Part shown: one piece after another, positions 47,301 through 58,023 of the stretch
Layout of the letters: each line of letters opens with the position of its first letter
Position numbering within the stretch: the stretch's first letter is position 1
Source: Oscheius dolichura
Taxonomy: Eukaryota; Nematoda; Chromadorea; Rhabditida; Rhabditidae
Direction: 5' to 3'
Length of the DNA stretch: 64,000 nucleotides
NCBI GenBank assembly: GCA_932521035.1
Contig: OW051495.1
Coordinates: 7,874,001 to 7,938,000, forward strand
Made by a program: the position numbers and the translations under genes
The notes under the pieces: model-generated
The model's input: only the letters and a program-made list of their open reading frames with translations
Databases searched by the model: none
Told to the model about the DNA's origin: nothing

Positions 47301-50300
47301 ACGGCCTCTCCTTCAGAAGTGAGAATATCGTTAACAATCAGTGAGCCCTCCTTCCCAAACCACTTTATACGTTCATTTTTGTAGAATTCTGTCCCACACG
47401 GATACCCGCCTGATCCGAACCCTTCCCAGACAGGGAAATGGGACAGCTATGAACAAAATGTTCGAGGTCAAAGTACACAGGACGCTGGAAGGAGTGGAAA
47501 GCTTGGAAAATCTGTATATGACGGCGAGGTGGCAGGGACATGAGAGGTAAGTCAAGGAAATTTGCTTATCCACGGCTAGAAGTCACAATTAGATCGAACA
47601 GCCAGAATATTAAAAGTTTAGGCCAAATTCAAGTGAGCTACTGATAAAAGTGATGGTAGAATGCAACAAGAGCAAGACAAATGAGGCTATTCACCTTGGA
47701 TCAAGGGATGATTCCGTTACAATCGAGATCAGCGTTAGTTTTTTTGAGTCTCTGGTTAATTTCCATCCTTTTTAGATGGATCACCGCTATGATTTGGAAG
47801 AAATGAACAAGACAGCTCATGAATACAAGGCTCACATTACCCCAGTCCAGTGTAAAAGGTATTTTCCTAACATTTCTAATAAAATAGAGAGGATCTAGAG
47901 TATGCTGGAAACCGTCTCTTCAAATTCACGCCGAAGGAATCCCTTACACCCATGGATTCCCTGAAGAATGCAAAAACATCGACGCGACGACAGCAAAAAC
48001 ATTTTTGAGGTATTTGAAAGATTACTCCGTTAGTTTTCTTTAAAAATATCAAAGACGGCAGGTTTTAGGTTGAAGAGAATCCCACTAATTCCCAAATGGA
48101 GCTGGTTATCCATACAGAAGTAGGGGAGCCCCATGAACAGGCCTTCGTTACCCTGTCGGCGCTGCGTCTGGATCAAAATGACAGCGAGGTCGTCTATCGT
48201 AGTTTCAGGTAGCTCTATCAGTTTGAATTCTCCCCATTTTCCAATTCTAGCACCTCCCAATCGGATGGAATCTTCCGTATGCCGTTGGATGAAGATGCTG
48301 TCTACGCCGTGACTTACGAGTACACAAAAACGAAACCTTTCCACTATTCTGCCAAGGTAATTGCAGTGTACCATTTTGAGAGATCAATCTTGTATTTTAG
48401 GAGCATTTTGTTGTGGAATCACCCGCTGACAACTTGACCAGGGCGAGCCATCCACCGCTGGTCATACAATTCGAACCGGATGGCTTCCATGATGAGAGCA
48501 AAAAGGTAAACGAAGGGCCTTATTAGAACGATTTTCTGCTCTTTATCCGCTTGGGACCCAAAATCAAAGAATCGGTGTTTCCTTGAGCTGCCTGGTAAAT
48601 ACAGTACTCCTTACAGTTATCCGCCCCTCCAATAATCAGCCTGAACAGAGGAAGAGCCTATGATGGTCGTAAGGTGTTAGTTAAGATGGATCCCCTCTGT
48701 AGCCATGACACACAACAGGTACTTCCGATCCACGTCTTTTCTTCCATAATGATGCCTTCCAGATAACTCTTTCCGATCAACATCCCCATCAAGAGATCAA
48801 TGCTACAGAAGTCCTCTGTTCCTTGAATACTAACTACCATTTCTGCGATCCCTCCCACAATTATACCAAATGTAGCCCTATTCTCTGCTATTCCCTGTCT
48901 GTTCTCCTAGACGTGACGCCCTTTTCTACAGAATCACGCTGTCTAAATGTGACACAGCACTTTAAACTGAACGATTGTAGTAGCACCTCCGGAACACTGT
49001 ATTTCATTGTTTTTATGCTTCTGCTCATGATTAGGTGAGAACTATTCCCCATAAAATTGTACATCTTCCCCCAGTTGAATGATGCCGTTAGAATTGAAAC
49101 AATAAAGAGTCTCAGAAATCAAAATTGAATCAGTTCTACCTAGACTCTAGTTCCGGTGGGAAAATACATTTAGACATAGCGCGCTTGAATGAATTGAGAA
49201 GTGATGCGGACACGATGATGAACGGGGGGAGACCAAGCGCGACGGCAGGGTGTTCATGTGGAGATTTCTGACTCTTTGGACGTTTTGAACCGGATTAAAT
49301 GTTTTGGAGAAATCAAGGGAAGTTTTCTGTGGTCTACATTAAATGTTTTTCCTCTAGAAAGAAGGCTAAACGGTCCATTTTTCCTTGATAACAAATAAAC
49401 GGTCCATTTTTCCATGATAACAAATAAAAAAATAGACTCACCATGAATGAGCAAATCTGTGAGTCGAAGGGGAATCGCTTGAAATTAATCGGACAGAAGC
49501 TCTTGGATGATATGGAAACAAACATCCTGACCCGTCCGTCACTTCTAATCTCTGCTGAGGCATCCGACGGAAAATCGGGAACCCTTCCAATAACACTGAA
49601 GAGTAAAAATAACTTTTTGATGGAAAAATACCTGTGATACATATAGAATTCCGGTTTCCATATCCATTTAATCGGAACGTAGATTCTATCAATCCCTTCA
49701 AAATCACTACTATTCCATTTCAGAAAGTCATCCCTCCACCATACATCAAAATAAGCCGACACAGTGGCCAGATTATTACGTTGATCCTGAAAAAGGACAC
49801 GAATACATCGACTGCTTCCATTTTTAGAAAGAGGGGAATCCGTCTTCTGCCCCCAGAGGCTCTTTGCCCGTCTCGAGTCCTGTCGGCCCATTAAAAACAT
49901 CCTCTTTTTTAAACGGAGCCCTATGAACGGAAGGGAGGAAATGGCTGTAAGAAAGTGGGTTTTCAACTTCCTGAGTAATTAAAGAGTCCATTAGGGAGAG
50001 AGAGAGACCTTTAAACGACTAAACGGAAGAATAAGACTCACGAGGTCGACAATTTGGTAGAGCCCGGCACTGACATGGACGGTCAGTTGGCTGTGCGGAT
50101 GACGGACGGGCACATGGTGGCGGGCGTTCGTCTTTACCCATTCTCCGAGGCTAAAAAAAGGATAATTAGAATATCTTTTTGTACAAAAAAGCTGGTTTCT
50201 GGGCTAGAATCGTGTTAGAACATGGCAAAACACATATTGGACCGTAGGGTACTGTATTTTCGACAAAAATGAAGACCAGCACCCGTACTAGGCAAACCTC

Positions 50301-52020
50301 GTCTTTTTTCTACGGCCAGTGCCCCCAAAAAGAGGTTCCGTGAGCTCAGGAATTGAACTTGAGGAGGTTTCTTGGGGTAACGTTCAAGCACACCGGGTGA
50401 TATCACCGGGCGCACATTTTATTAAGCCTAAGCCTGCCTTTGGCAGGAAAATTTGAGCTTTCTGAGACATCCGGTGTGCCCGGTGATATCATCCGGTGAT
50501 ATGATTAACTGCGAGAATCCTTTTTAACAATTACAACCAGAAAGCAAGAAATGAAATAATCTGACCTCCCATGAGGATCGTCCCTGTCCACCGAAACGTG
50601 TACATAGTCGTCATGTCTCATTTTTGGAGGCGCATCTTCCCATACTGGCTTCTTCTGCTTTTCTTGTTGTTTCTTCGGGAGAAAACCTGCAATTCCATTC
50701 ATTTCACCCTCATTTGTTCCCATTTTTTCAATTTCCTCCTTTTGCTCTCTCTCTCCGTGTTGGTTTAGTGCCCACATCTGTTGCAATAAACAGAAAACAC
50801 TTGTTGCAGGAGCTAAAAATTCCTCTCCCCCACGTGAAATGAGAACCTTCCCTCGGTGAAAATGAACAGATTGGTTTGATGACCAAGCGGATGAACATTT
50901 TTTATCAAGACGGAAACGGCTGTCTGGATATCATGACAGCTGGCAGGCGGATCTCGCTTGGTGTGGCTTTTCTTTTAAAACAATAACGATGCCTCAACAA
51001 AATTTATCGGCTGCCTGCTAGCCTCAGATCCCCGCCAGAATGTGTAACAATTTGTTCTTGCTCATTGAAAAATGGCGCCTCATTTCCCCAATCCCGGTGA
51101 TGCAGTCTGCAACCGCCACCACCTGACTTGTCATCTCCTGGTTGAAATGTATTCCATCATCGACAAAATGTCACATTTCTCATGACAAGCGGTACATTTT
51201 TTGGAGAGAAGTACGTTGTTCTCTATCCTAGCCATAAAATTAGATCCCAGTCGTTCGGTCTCTCGTCAGGAATCGTGCCTTATGATGTTAGGAAGCGCGC
51301 CTCGTGATGGCCTTCAGTGTTTCTAACGAACATCCTTTGGTGAGCTAATAAACTCCCGAGTTCGTTTAAAGAGAAATGCCAAAAATGGACGGAAAACAAG
51401 GCAAAGATTAGTAGTAGCGGAAAGACGGGGGAAACAACAGGATTCGAGTGGAGGTGTGAGAAAGAATGGATACAGCGGACAACGCTCTGCACCTTTTCTA
51501 GGGAACAAAGAGCTGCGGGTATCAAAAAATCGTTTCCGATTGGGATTTTATCCAATAATCTTCCCCAGAGTCTCTATTTGCCTCTTCTCTCCTTTGTAAA
51601 GTACTTAAATTATTTAAACAGGTAGGTTTTGTTCTTGTTTTCAATCTTTACCCGCAGCCGTCATTCTCCTAGTCTGGTTGCTTCCAAAATCTCTAGTGTC
51701 ATCCAAAACAAAAACACCACAGAAAAGTCTCGAATTACCATCCTTTCTCTCTAATTATTTCATAGAAAATGGTTCTGAATAGAGGAAACGAGCCAGAACG
51801 ACTTGTTCTAAGGCGAGCTAAGAAGCTGCTTTCCGGAGCCAAGCCGGCTCATCCATCAAAAATGTGCGCTTTGCGGGTGTGTGTCGCTTGTGGGGGTCGT
51901 GGGATAAAAGGAGGGCAACACCTTCTTACTATGGTTTAAAAAGGAGAAAATCTTACCTTCTGCTGGATTATTCTGTAGTGATATGGCGATGATGAAGAGA
52001 AGCAGTCTAAGACCCAACAT
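44387..52020 (-). CDS. Cys-loop ligand-gated ion channel subunit
   Basis: Eleven exons: 51957-52020, 50566-50686, 50042-50150, 49632-49786, 49442-49595, 46305-46391, 45673-45898, 45511-45627, 45003-45217, 44840-44963, 44387-44592; 525 aa, all phases close. Signal peptide MLGLRLLLFIIAISL. The ligand-binding domain has 'VSAYFDVWWRDDFLKWN', 'WKPEFYMYH', the Cys-loop 'CPINFKRFPFDSQIC' (13 residues between Cys) and 'CGSWTYQTDVVNL'. Next come M1 ('FNLVFPTTLVSLVAVIGF'), M2 ('GIMTLLSMSVMLLMLVGEM'), M3 ('YMALIFIVSIATCTSSIFVY') and M4 near the C-terminus. No vicinal Cys pair is visible in loop C, so it is not an alpha-type nicotinic subunit. The M1-M2 link 'GRRESKFRLG' resembles orphan LGC-type channels. 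It is a plasma-membrane channel subunit, gating ligand unknown. Intron 5 (3,050 bp) contains another gene on the plus strand. Confidence 0.92.
46522..49038 (+). CDS. Extracellular protein nested in the ion-channel intron
   Basis: Twelve exons: 46522-46804, 46849-46953, 47262-47340, 47385-47546, 47622-47733, 47776-47858, 47899-48028, 48069-48208, 48251-48356, 48401-48505, 48617-48718, 48763-49038; 560 aa, all phases close. Signal peptide MALRHLAAVALFTVCLIPL, a proline- and tyrosine-rich stretch, then modules with fibronectin-III-like loops ('GLWLLISRGRYTIPFLKPDR', 'YGLSFRSENI'), cysteines ('VECNKS', 'QCKRVCWKP', 'EECKNI') and N-glycosylation sites. A late Cys-rich part ('YHFCDPSHNYTKCSP', 'SRCLNVT') is followed by a hydrophobic C-terminus ('GTLYFIVFMLLLMIR'), which fits a GPI signal or a tail anchor. 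No named family is recognised. The whole gene lies in intron 5 of the minus-strand channel gene. Confidence 0.82.
50391..50498. repeat. Short fold-back (inverted repeat) element
   Basis: Arms 50391-50415 and 50474-50498 are inverted repeats, 23 of 25 bases matching, each built around 'TGATATCACCGGGC'. The spacer of about 58 bp contains its own small hairpin ('gcctgcctttggcagg'). The arms also contain the self-complementary 'CGGTGATATCACCG'. It lies in intron 2 of the ion channel gene. Confidence 0.75.
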
Positions 52021-53680
52021 CACAGATGAAAAAGAGAAAAAGAAACCCAGTATTCTGAAAAAAGAGAGAACAATTTAGAGAGAACGAAACGTTAAGGAGT
52101 TCCGAAGAATAATTTGGAAACTATGCAGAGAAGTGACCCCGGGACAACGTTTATCTTTCCCCAGGGATACTATTACTCTAATTAGAGGACCCCACTTGAT
52201 GGACAGATCCGATAGGCGGGAAAAACATGGAGGCGTGAGGAACTTGGGACTGGGAATAGTAGTTCCTGTACCTGACAAAGTGGGGGAGACAAAAATCTCA
52301 ACATGATTTTCTTAATAAAAGGGTTGAAAGCAAATTTATAAAGAAAAAGGAGCAGACAATGAACCGAATCGCTTCGGGATCTGCAAAAGTAACGGGCCGA
52401 TTCCTGTAGAATTTCTTCTGTTTCTGTTTCCCCTCAAAACTGAGATAGAATCAATGCAATTTCCGCAAAAAACAAGGTATTCAAATAAAGCAAATGCCGC
52501 TTGCACCGACAAAATCCCAGGAAAACGGGGCGAGGTGTTGTCGTGGCAATAATTCTCCGGCTAATCTCGTAAGATATTGAGCCCATTCATTGGCAACAGG
52601 AATGTAAAGCAGAGAAGAGAACGATGACGGAAAATGTGTCTGAGAAAATCGGGGTCTCATATTTCCTGTTGTCTTCTATCCACTCCTACTCCAAACTGGA
52701 TTAAATAGATGAAATCAGAGGTTTGTGGGAAAAAAGCTGATGCCGGAGGATGTAATCCAGCCTATTTTAGCTGTTTTTATTGTCTAAAACTGGGAATTCA
52801 ACAAGGGGAAGAATGGCTGGCGGGAAGACGTAGACATTCCGGGGGCCAACCCAGAGGGAAAAGAGAGAGACAACAAGTTAAAGGGGAATGACCGCATTGA
52901 GTGGTCTGGAGGCTGTCGGGGGGCTCGGGGGTCAGCACGGGGTCATAAACCAGGAGAAAAAGAGCTGGCAGGGGCCGAGGAGTAAGATGTACGAGAAAGA
53001 AGAAAAGAAGAAGAAATAATCGGTGTAGTCCGTTGAAATCAATGCCGGGAAGGGTGTGTTGTGTGTGTTGGGGGGCACACAAGTCAAATTTTCTGCTCTC
53101 TCCCTGCTCCCGGCGACACTGCCCCGGGGAATTGCCACGCCTTACCTGGGGGGCGGGGGCAAGACACCAGAGAAGAGTATTTTGTCCTTTACCTCATCTT
53201 TCTATATGGTAAATGTAGCTCTTGTTTTTAGAACATTTTCTTTAAATAAATTGACTTGATTATGTTAAAAACAAGTCGTTGAAGTTATTATTCAAGTGTG
53301 GAAGGAGCCGATGCCATACGCCGACAGATTTAATCAAGGATAAGTGGGAAAATACACATGATATTCAATGAATGCGGGAGGCGAAAGTGTTGCGGGAAAG
53401 AGAACTCGGAATAGAATCTCGTGAGCAACATTCTATACATTATAAAGAAGGTCTCGAGGGGAATTCAATTCCATAATCTTTCTTGTTCCCCGGTTTAATG
53501 GGTATCGCTTAGTTCAAAACAGAGTCCACGGTTCATTTTGACTCCCCTTTGGCATTCTCGCGCCCAGTACGCGCGTCTCATTGGTTCTGACAAAAAGAAA
53601 CCCCATAGGTTTAGGTGGAAAATACACCTTATATTTATATTAAAATGAGAAAGAAACAATACATTTATGGCATTTCTACA
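52021..53680. other. Intergenic between ion channel and lectin genes
   Basis: About 1.7 kb upstream of the channel start and downstream of the lectin. Overlapping short frames only. G-rich purine patches at about 52900-53150. No feature supported. Confidence 0.5.
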
Positions 53681-54701
53681 TCAGCCAGTAACCGTTGCCG
53701 GAGCCTTACAGATGGATCTAAATACTAAACTGCAATCGACATCATTCCATCGCCCGTTATTACCAGGATCGGTGAAGTATATATTCGGCAAGATCATCTA
53801 AAGCAGAAGAAGACATTTTTCTGCTCGGCGAACAACTTACGGTAACACACAGGTCATTTCCTCCATCGTTATCCGGTTGCTGCGGCGTTGGTGGGAATGA
53901 CGGCCCTCCTGCCCAGTGGGTATATGAAAACTGTAAATTTTACTCGTTATTTGTTCCAAATTAAAATAACAAAGAATGTGACTAGAATAAAACATACCGG
54001 CTGCCCATCAATCCAGCTGTATGGCCCCAATGGAGCGAAAGTAACGGCTCCGATCCATTGGTCAAAGTCCGTTGTCCTCAGAGCTGTTCCTAATATAGAT
54101 GAAATATAATCTGAACATTTTTAATGCGCAGAAAGACAAGAACAAACTATAGATAAAATCATTTTCCGCCTGACTTTCGATAGAGGTTAAGTGACCGAAG
54201 GGAGTCAGTTGACAAGCGGCTTCCGCGGCAGCCTGCGAAAGCAGGTTCTGATTCAGCCAATAGCAGTACATATTGGCTGCGTTGTAGATCCAGCCGGAGG
54301 AGCAGACTAGAAACAGCATATTTTAACATTTTAAACGAAGTCTCTAAAAGTAAAAGAAATAGTAGGGTGCGCTCGGTATTTCTTTGTAAATGGAGCGCGG
54401 TTCGATTTCATCCGACCCCCAGACTCATTCTGAGCCTCAAACTCTTTTGCTGTCAAGCTGCCAGATATTTGCTCCCTATGAATAGCATCTAAATAATAAC
54501 CATATGAGGTAGTAGTTGTTGTTGTTGTTGTTGTTGTTGTCGTCGTCGTAGTAGTAGTCGTAGTTGTCTCGATATCATTATCCTGTGCTGAAGAACGAGT
54601 TTGTTATCATTTGAACATCGCTAAAACTCACGACTCCTTGTTGCAAGGCACGCCAAAGTTACAGGGAAAAGTGATGAAACCGCCAAGAATCGGATGTACA
54701 T
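53681..54701 (-). CDS. Secreted C-type lectin with poly-threonine linker
   Basis: Six exons: 54632-54701, 54417-54587, 54148-54306, 53998-54089, 53841-53930, 53681-53797; 232 aa, all phases close. Signal peptide MYIRFLAVSSLFPVTLACL, then a mucin-like linker of 20 consecutive Thr codons, then one C-type lectin domain. That domain has six cysteines ('VCSSGW', 'MYCYWL', 'AACQLTPFGHLTSI', 'DLCVT', 'VDCSLV', 'RSICKAP'), 'DQWIGA' and 'YSWIDGQP'. The Ca-site motifs 'PQQPDNDGG' (QPD, usually galactose-type) and 'RWNDVDC' (WND) are both present, so sugar binding is plausible. Nematode lectins of this class are often immune- or surface-related. The weakest splice is the donor of exon 2 ('gtcgga'), chosen because it is the only phase-compatible site. 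Confidence 0.88.
54508..54567 (-). repeat. Trinucleotide tract encoding 20 threonines
   Basis: Sixty bases of (GTT/GTC/GTA) type on the plus strand, read on the minus strand as 20 Thr codons (ACA, ACG, ACT, ACC). It includes an uninterrupted run of eight ACA codons. It is within exon 2 of the lectin and likely length-variable. Confidence 0.9.
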
Positions 54702-55306
54702 AGCCTCCACCCCAGCGGATCAAAGAATAGCCAAGAACCGCCTGTCTCCTCTCTAAAGATTAGCCTCTCCTCCGATCCAAATTGTCTTCTGCTAGTGAAG
54801 AATGTAAAAATTCTTTCACGATGGTTCTTTTTACCATTGCTTGAGATGTATTGACAGCAATGATTCAAAAGAGCGGATGGATAAGTGTTCGCCCTCTACA
54901 TGAGAACTCGCTGTCAAGGAGGACGGGATCTCGAATAAGGAAGAAACAGATTCTGCTTAAATGTTCATTCCTTCTTCAATTTTTTGCAAGATTTCAGACT
55001 CACAGACATTCACTTCAGGAGCTTCGGACGTGCATTGCGTAACGATCCACTATCAAATTTTGTGTGGCTACAGATTTTGTGTTGGTCCATTTGAGCTGTG
55101 ACTGGGACCGTCTTGACGTACTCTCCAAGGTGTTCTTTGAATTTTGGAAATTAACCAAGAAATACCCGAGATACGGACGTAAAGCCCGACACCCTCCATC
55201 CACGCCCAACAAAACGGGGGCGCCCAAAATTGGGTGGTTTGCCCATGTATGCGAACGTTATACATGACTCCCATCGGAAATAAGATATGACATAAATTCA
55301 TATTTA
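54702..55306. other. Intergenic, no gene supported
   Basis: Overlapping short frames on both strands, none with splice or family support. It holds the lectin promoter. Confidence 0.5.
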
Positions 55307-55747
55307 ATGAAGAGAGAGATAACGATCTTTGAAATACCACTTATAAATTACATTTTTCAGCTGTTTCAAACATTATACAGAATTTCCAACACCATAGGAG
55401 CTGGTTTTGAATACATGTATCCATTATTCGTCTATCGTGTCAATGGACTCTGTCGCCTCATTGGGAAAGATTATGGTCGCGGTTTTGCTGTATTATTTTA
55501 TATTTTCTCTCTGTAATCATATGTTCAGCTAGGAATAACAGGTACATTTAAATCTCTTCTTGGTATTTGTATTGCTGAGTGTGTCGTCTATGGATATATA
55601 TTTATTTTTAATCACTATAAAATACAACGACTAATACAAAAATCATTAAAATTCTATATCTTTTATCCCTGTCACATTGTTGCGGGGCTTGCTGGTCTAT
55701 GGAGTGTGATGTATGTAATTAAAACGTATGTTCTGATGAGTACTCAG
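55307..55747 (+). pseudogene. Truncated serpentine chemoreceptor-like fragment
   Basis: Two exons join in phase across a 39-bp intron: 55307-55489 and 55529-55747. They give about 134 residues with 'EYMYPLFVYRVNGLC' followed by a membrane segment 'LLGICIAECVVYGYIFIFN', 'HYKIQRLIQ', and a second membrane segment ('HIVAGLAGLWSVMYVIKTYV'). Layout and the 'HYKIQ' turn recall TM2-TM4 of nematode Str-superfamily receptors (srh/sri-like). A donor 'gtaaga' follows, but no later exons with TM5-TM7 are found before the F-box gene, and no N-terminal exon is found upstream. I regard it as a 3'-truncated gene. The class assignment is an inference. Confidence 0.5.
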
Positions 55748-55906
55748 GTAAGATTAGGAGAAAGCATATCTAAAGTTTGTAAAGAAAATGAGACATTTTG
55801 GAATCTGTGGGTGACCACGTTGTTCGCAACACCACGTTGCTAGTAACCGCTTCTATTTGCGCTCTTCACATTGCGTTGCGCTATTTACAAACGTCTGAAA
55901 TCAATC

Positions 55907-56998
55907 TTATGCCGGTTGTTCTCGTGGTACATTGTATTCAAACACAGCAAAATATTCGTCATGAAGCTGGAAGTTGAAAACAGATCCAGGAGGAAAATGC
56001 TCGGGTGGCTGCACCGTAAAACCCATACAATTGTTGTCTCTATATCCAACTGTCAATTCGTAGCCTTCGAACTCTCTCTCCAATTCCTCTACTGTAGGTA
56101 ACCATCCATCAAACATACCGACGTAGAAGTACTGAAGATTTGGGAACGGCTCAGAAAAGAGAATCTGTAAAACTTGAACTATAGTATTGCTTGGATGCTT
56201 ACCTGGAGTACGGTTCGGAACACATCACAGTGGGATCGCCATGCGGCAGGGGGTTCATCGCTGTCTTCCAAATATATCATCATTCGTTGCAATTTAGGAA
56301 GGAGCTGAGGGACCACAATGGCTACATCATCCAGATTCAGAGTTAGTTCTACTTCTTTCTAAAAAAAAAAATAAAGAATAAAATTATTAACCCCTAGAAC
56401 CTACCAAGGGAATCTTTGTCTGGAGAAGGGCCTCAAATCTATTGGATCCTGAACTTTTCATAATGACATCTGTTGGTTTTACAGCGTTTATCAGAGTGAG
56501 ACATTGTTCCTTGCTCCAGGGAACCACCGAAGGCAGATGTAACCCTTCACACGTTATTCGGTTCCTCTTCAAAGCGTCCCAAATCTTCGCGACCTCATCT
56601 ACGGTATTTCCACCCGTGTAATCTGCAATAAACTTCTATAGAATAGAGAAAGTAGAAAATCTGACAGGGATCTATTGAGAGCACACGGCATCCATAGAGT
56701 GCCTCTACAGAGATCTGTGAGATCTCGTTGTGTCGGAGGTAACAACATGATTTTTCATCGTCCCAACTCGAAGAAAACATCCAGAATATGGAGACGCAGA
56801 TGTTCCGGCTGCTTCGAATGAAAGCATTCACCCTTCGACACGTTCGTTGAAGACGGAAATAACTCTTGTCTGTTGAGTGGATTCGTCCGCCGAGCTGAAA
56901 TGTTTTATCAAACGAAAATAAAAGAGAAAATAGCAAACCTTATTAACGACCTTTTCCAACAGATTGGGATTGAGAGAAAGCAGTGGTAGCCCCGCCAT
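55907..56998 (-). CDS. F-box protein, nematode-expanded family (copy A)
   Basis: Five exons: 56939-56998, 56666-56894, 56405-56622, 56203-56358, 55907-56164; 306 aa, all phases close. The N-terminus MAGLPLLSLNPNLLEKVVNK, continuing after a 44-bp intron with 'SYFRLQRTCRRVNAFIRS', has the spacing of an F-box, the Skp1-binding part of SCF ubiquitin ligases. The remainder is a divergent substrate-binding region with regular leucine spacing ('LLPKLQRMMIYL', 'FPNLQYFYVGMFDGWLP', 'EHFPPGSVFNFQL'). It is paralogous, exon for exon, to the plus-strand gene at 58024: exons 1 and 2 have identical lengths (60 and 229 bp). The two are head to head about 1 kb apart. Substrate unknown. Confidence 0.82.
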
Positions 56999-57292
56999 TC
57001 TGATGAAAAGAAACAATCTTCTAGCTCCTGCAAAAAGTATTAGAATAATAAGTGAGAAAAGGCGGAAAGAGAAACGAAACGGTCACCGTTAGCCTCGTTA
57101 CAATACCAGATTCCCCAGGCCCTCTAGGGGAACAGGACGCCGCAACTTAGTTCGCCGAGGTTAAAACGACCAAAAACGATTGCGATACTTATCGTTAGTT
57201 CATGGAGAACCAGTGCGTTGGTGATGTTTATTGGCAAGAGAAAGAGAGGGAGAGAGAGAGCGTGGCGGGGGAGAGGCTAGCCGAGCCTGCAC

Positions 57293-57374
57293 AATGATTG
57301 GCGTTGGTGGGAAAAGTTTCCGATCCAGCGCAGCGAGAAAATGTTTGGGTATATTTTGCGCGTCCTATAAAAAC
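57293..57374 (+). promoter_or_regulatory. Promoter-like cassette, copy 1
   Basis: Contains 'ATTGG' (inverted CCAAT), the shared block 'CGATCCAGCGCAG' at 57321-57333, 'TTTGGGT', and a TATA box 'CTATAAAAAC' at 57365-57374. It is repeated about 150 bp downstream. Confidence 0.5.
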
Positions 57375-57431
57375 GCCTTTCTTTTTTTCCTTACGGTGAA
57401 ACCAAAGAATAAAACACATTCCAAAAATGCG

Positions 57432-57543
57432 TAATGATTGACAGCCGGCTGCCCTGGTGAGAAATGTTCCCGATCCAGCGCAGTGATAAATTGATTGGGT
57501 TGCCCAATGTTGTGAAATGCTTCTGTCTTCCCCCTATATAAAC
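57432..57543 (+). promoter_or_regulatory. Promoter-like cassette, copy 2
   Basis: Repeats 'AATGATTG', 'CGATCCAGCGCAG' (57471-57483), 'ATTGGGT' and a TATA box 'TATATAAAC' (57535-57543). A CT-rich leader and an ATG at 57609 follow, but only a 22-codon ORF. It looks like a duplicated core promoter whose gene is lost or unrecognised. Confidence 0.5.
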
Positions 57544-58023
57544 AACCATTCTCATTGAGATTTCTTTCCTTTTGTTTTTTCAATTTGTTTTATTTGTCCG
57601 ATTAGAAGATGCCCGTTTACAATATTATGCTCCAAGACAGGAGCCAGAAGTCGAGTAGAAAACATTCCCGTTTTGTTATTTTATAAGTTGTTTATTAGAA
57701 ATAAACTATCTTGTTATTATTTGCAAGGCTGTAACATGTTCAATTAAATTACACGTTTTTAAACTTACTCCAGCTGCGAGGGTTGTCTACTCAAAAAATA
57801 AAACAAAATGTCAAGGTCACATTGAGAACCCGCGTCCTCGTCTTCCCGTCTATGCCCATTTTGACTGATAAGATAGCTGTTTTCAGGGGAATGCCCCATA
57901 ACTAGGCTGTTTGCCTTTTCGTCATTCACTCGTCCATTATTCAATATTCCTCTCATTGAAATCCCATTGTTTCCTTGTTTCGGAGATTTGCTTGGTTGAA
58001 AATAACACGTCTCTCCATTCTCC

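Larger units (their letters stand above)
56999..58023. promoter_or_regulatory. Divergent promoter region between F-box copies
   Basis: About 1 kb between the head-to-head F-box genes. It contains a duplicated promoter-like cassette (57293-57374 and 57432-57543, separate entries). A 22-codon ORF at 57609 starts MPVYNIMLQDRS and has no family. GA-rich runs lie at 57240-57262. Confidence 0.45.

Noticed and set aside
55760-55905. Continuation of the chemoreceptor fragment past its donor
   Set aside because: The read-through frame loses hydrophobic periodicity and stops; no TM5-TM7 exon found.
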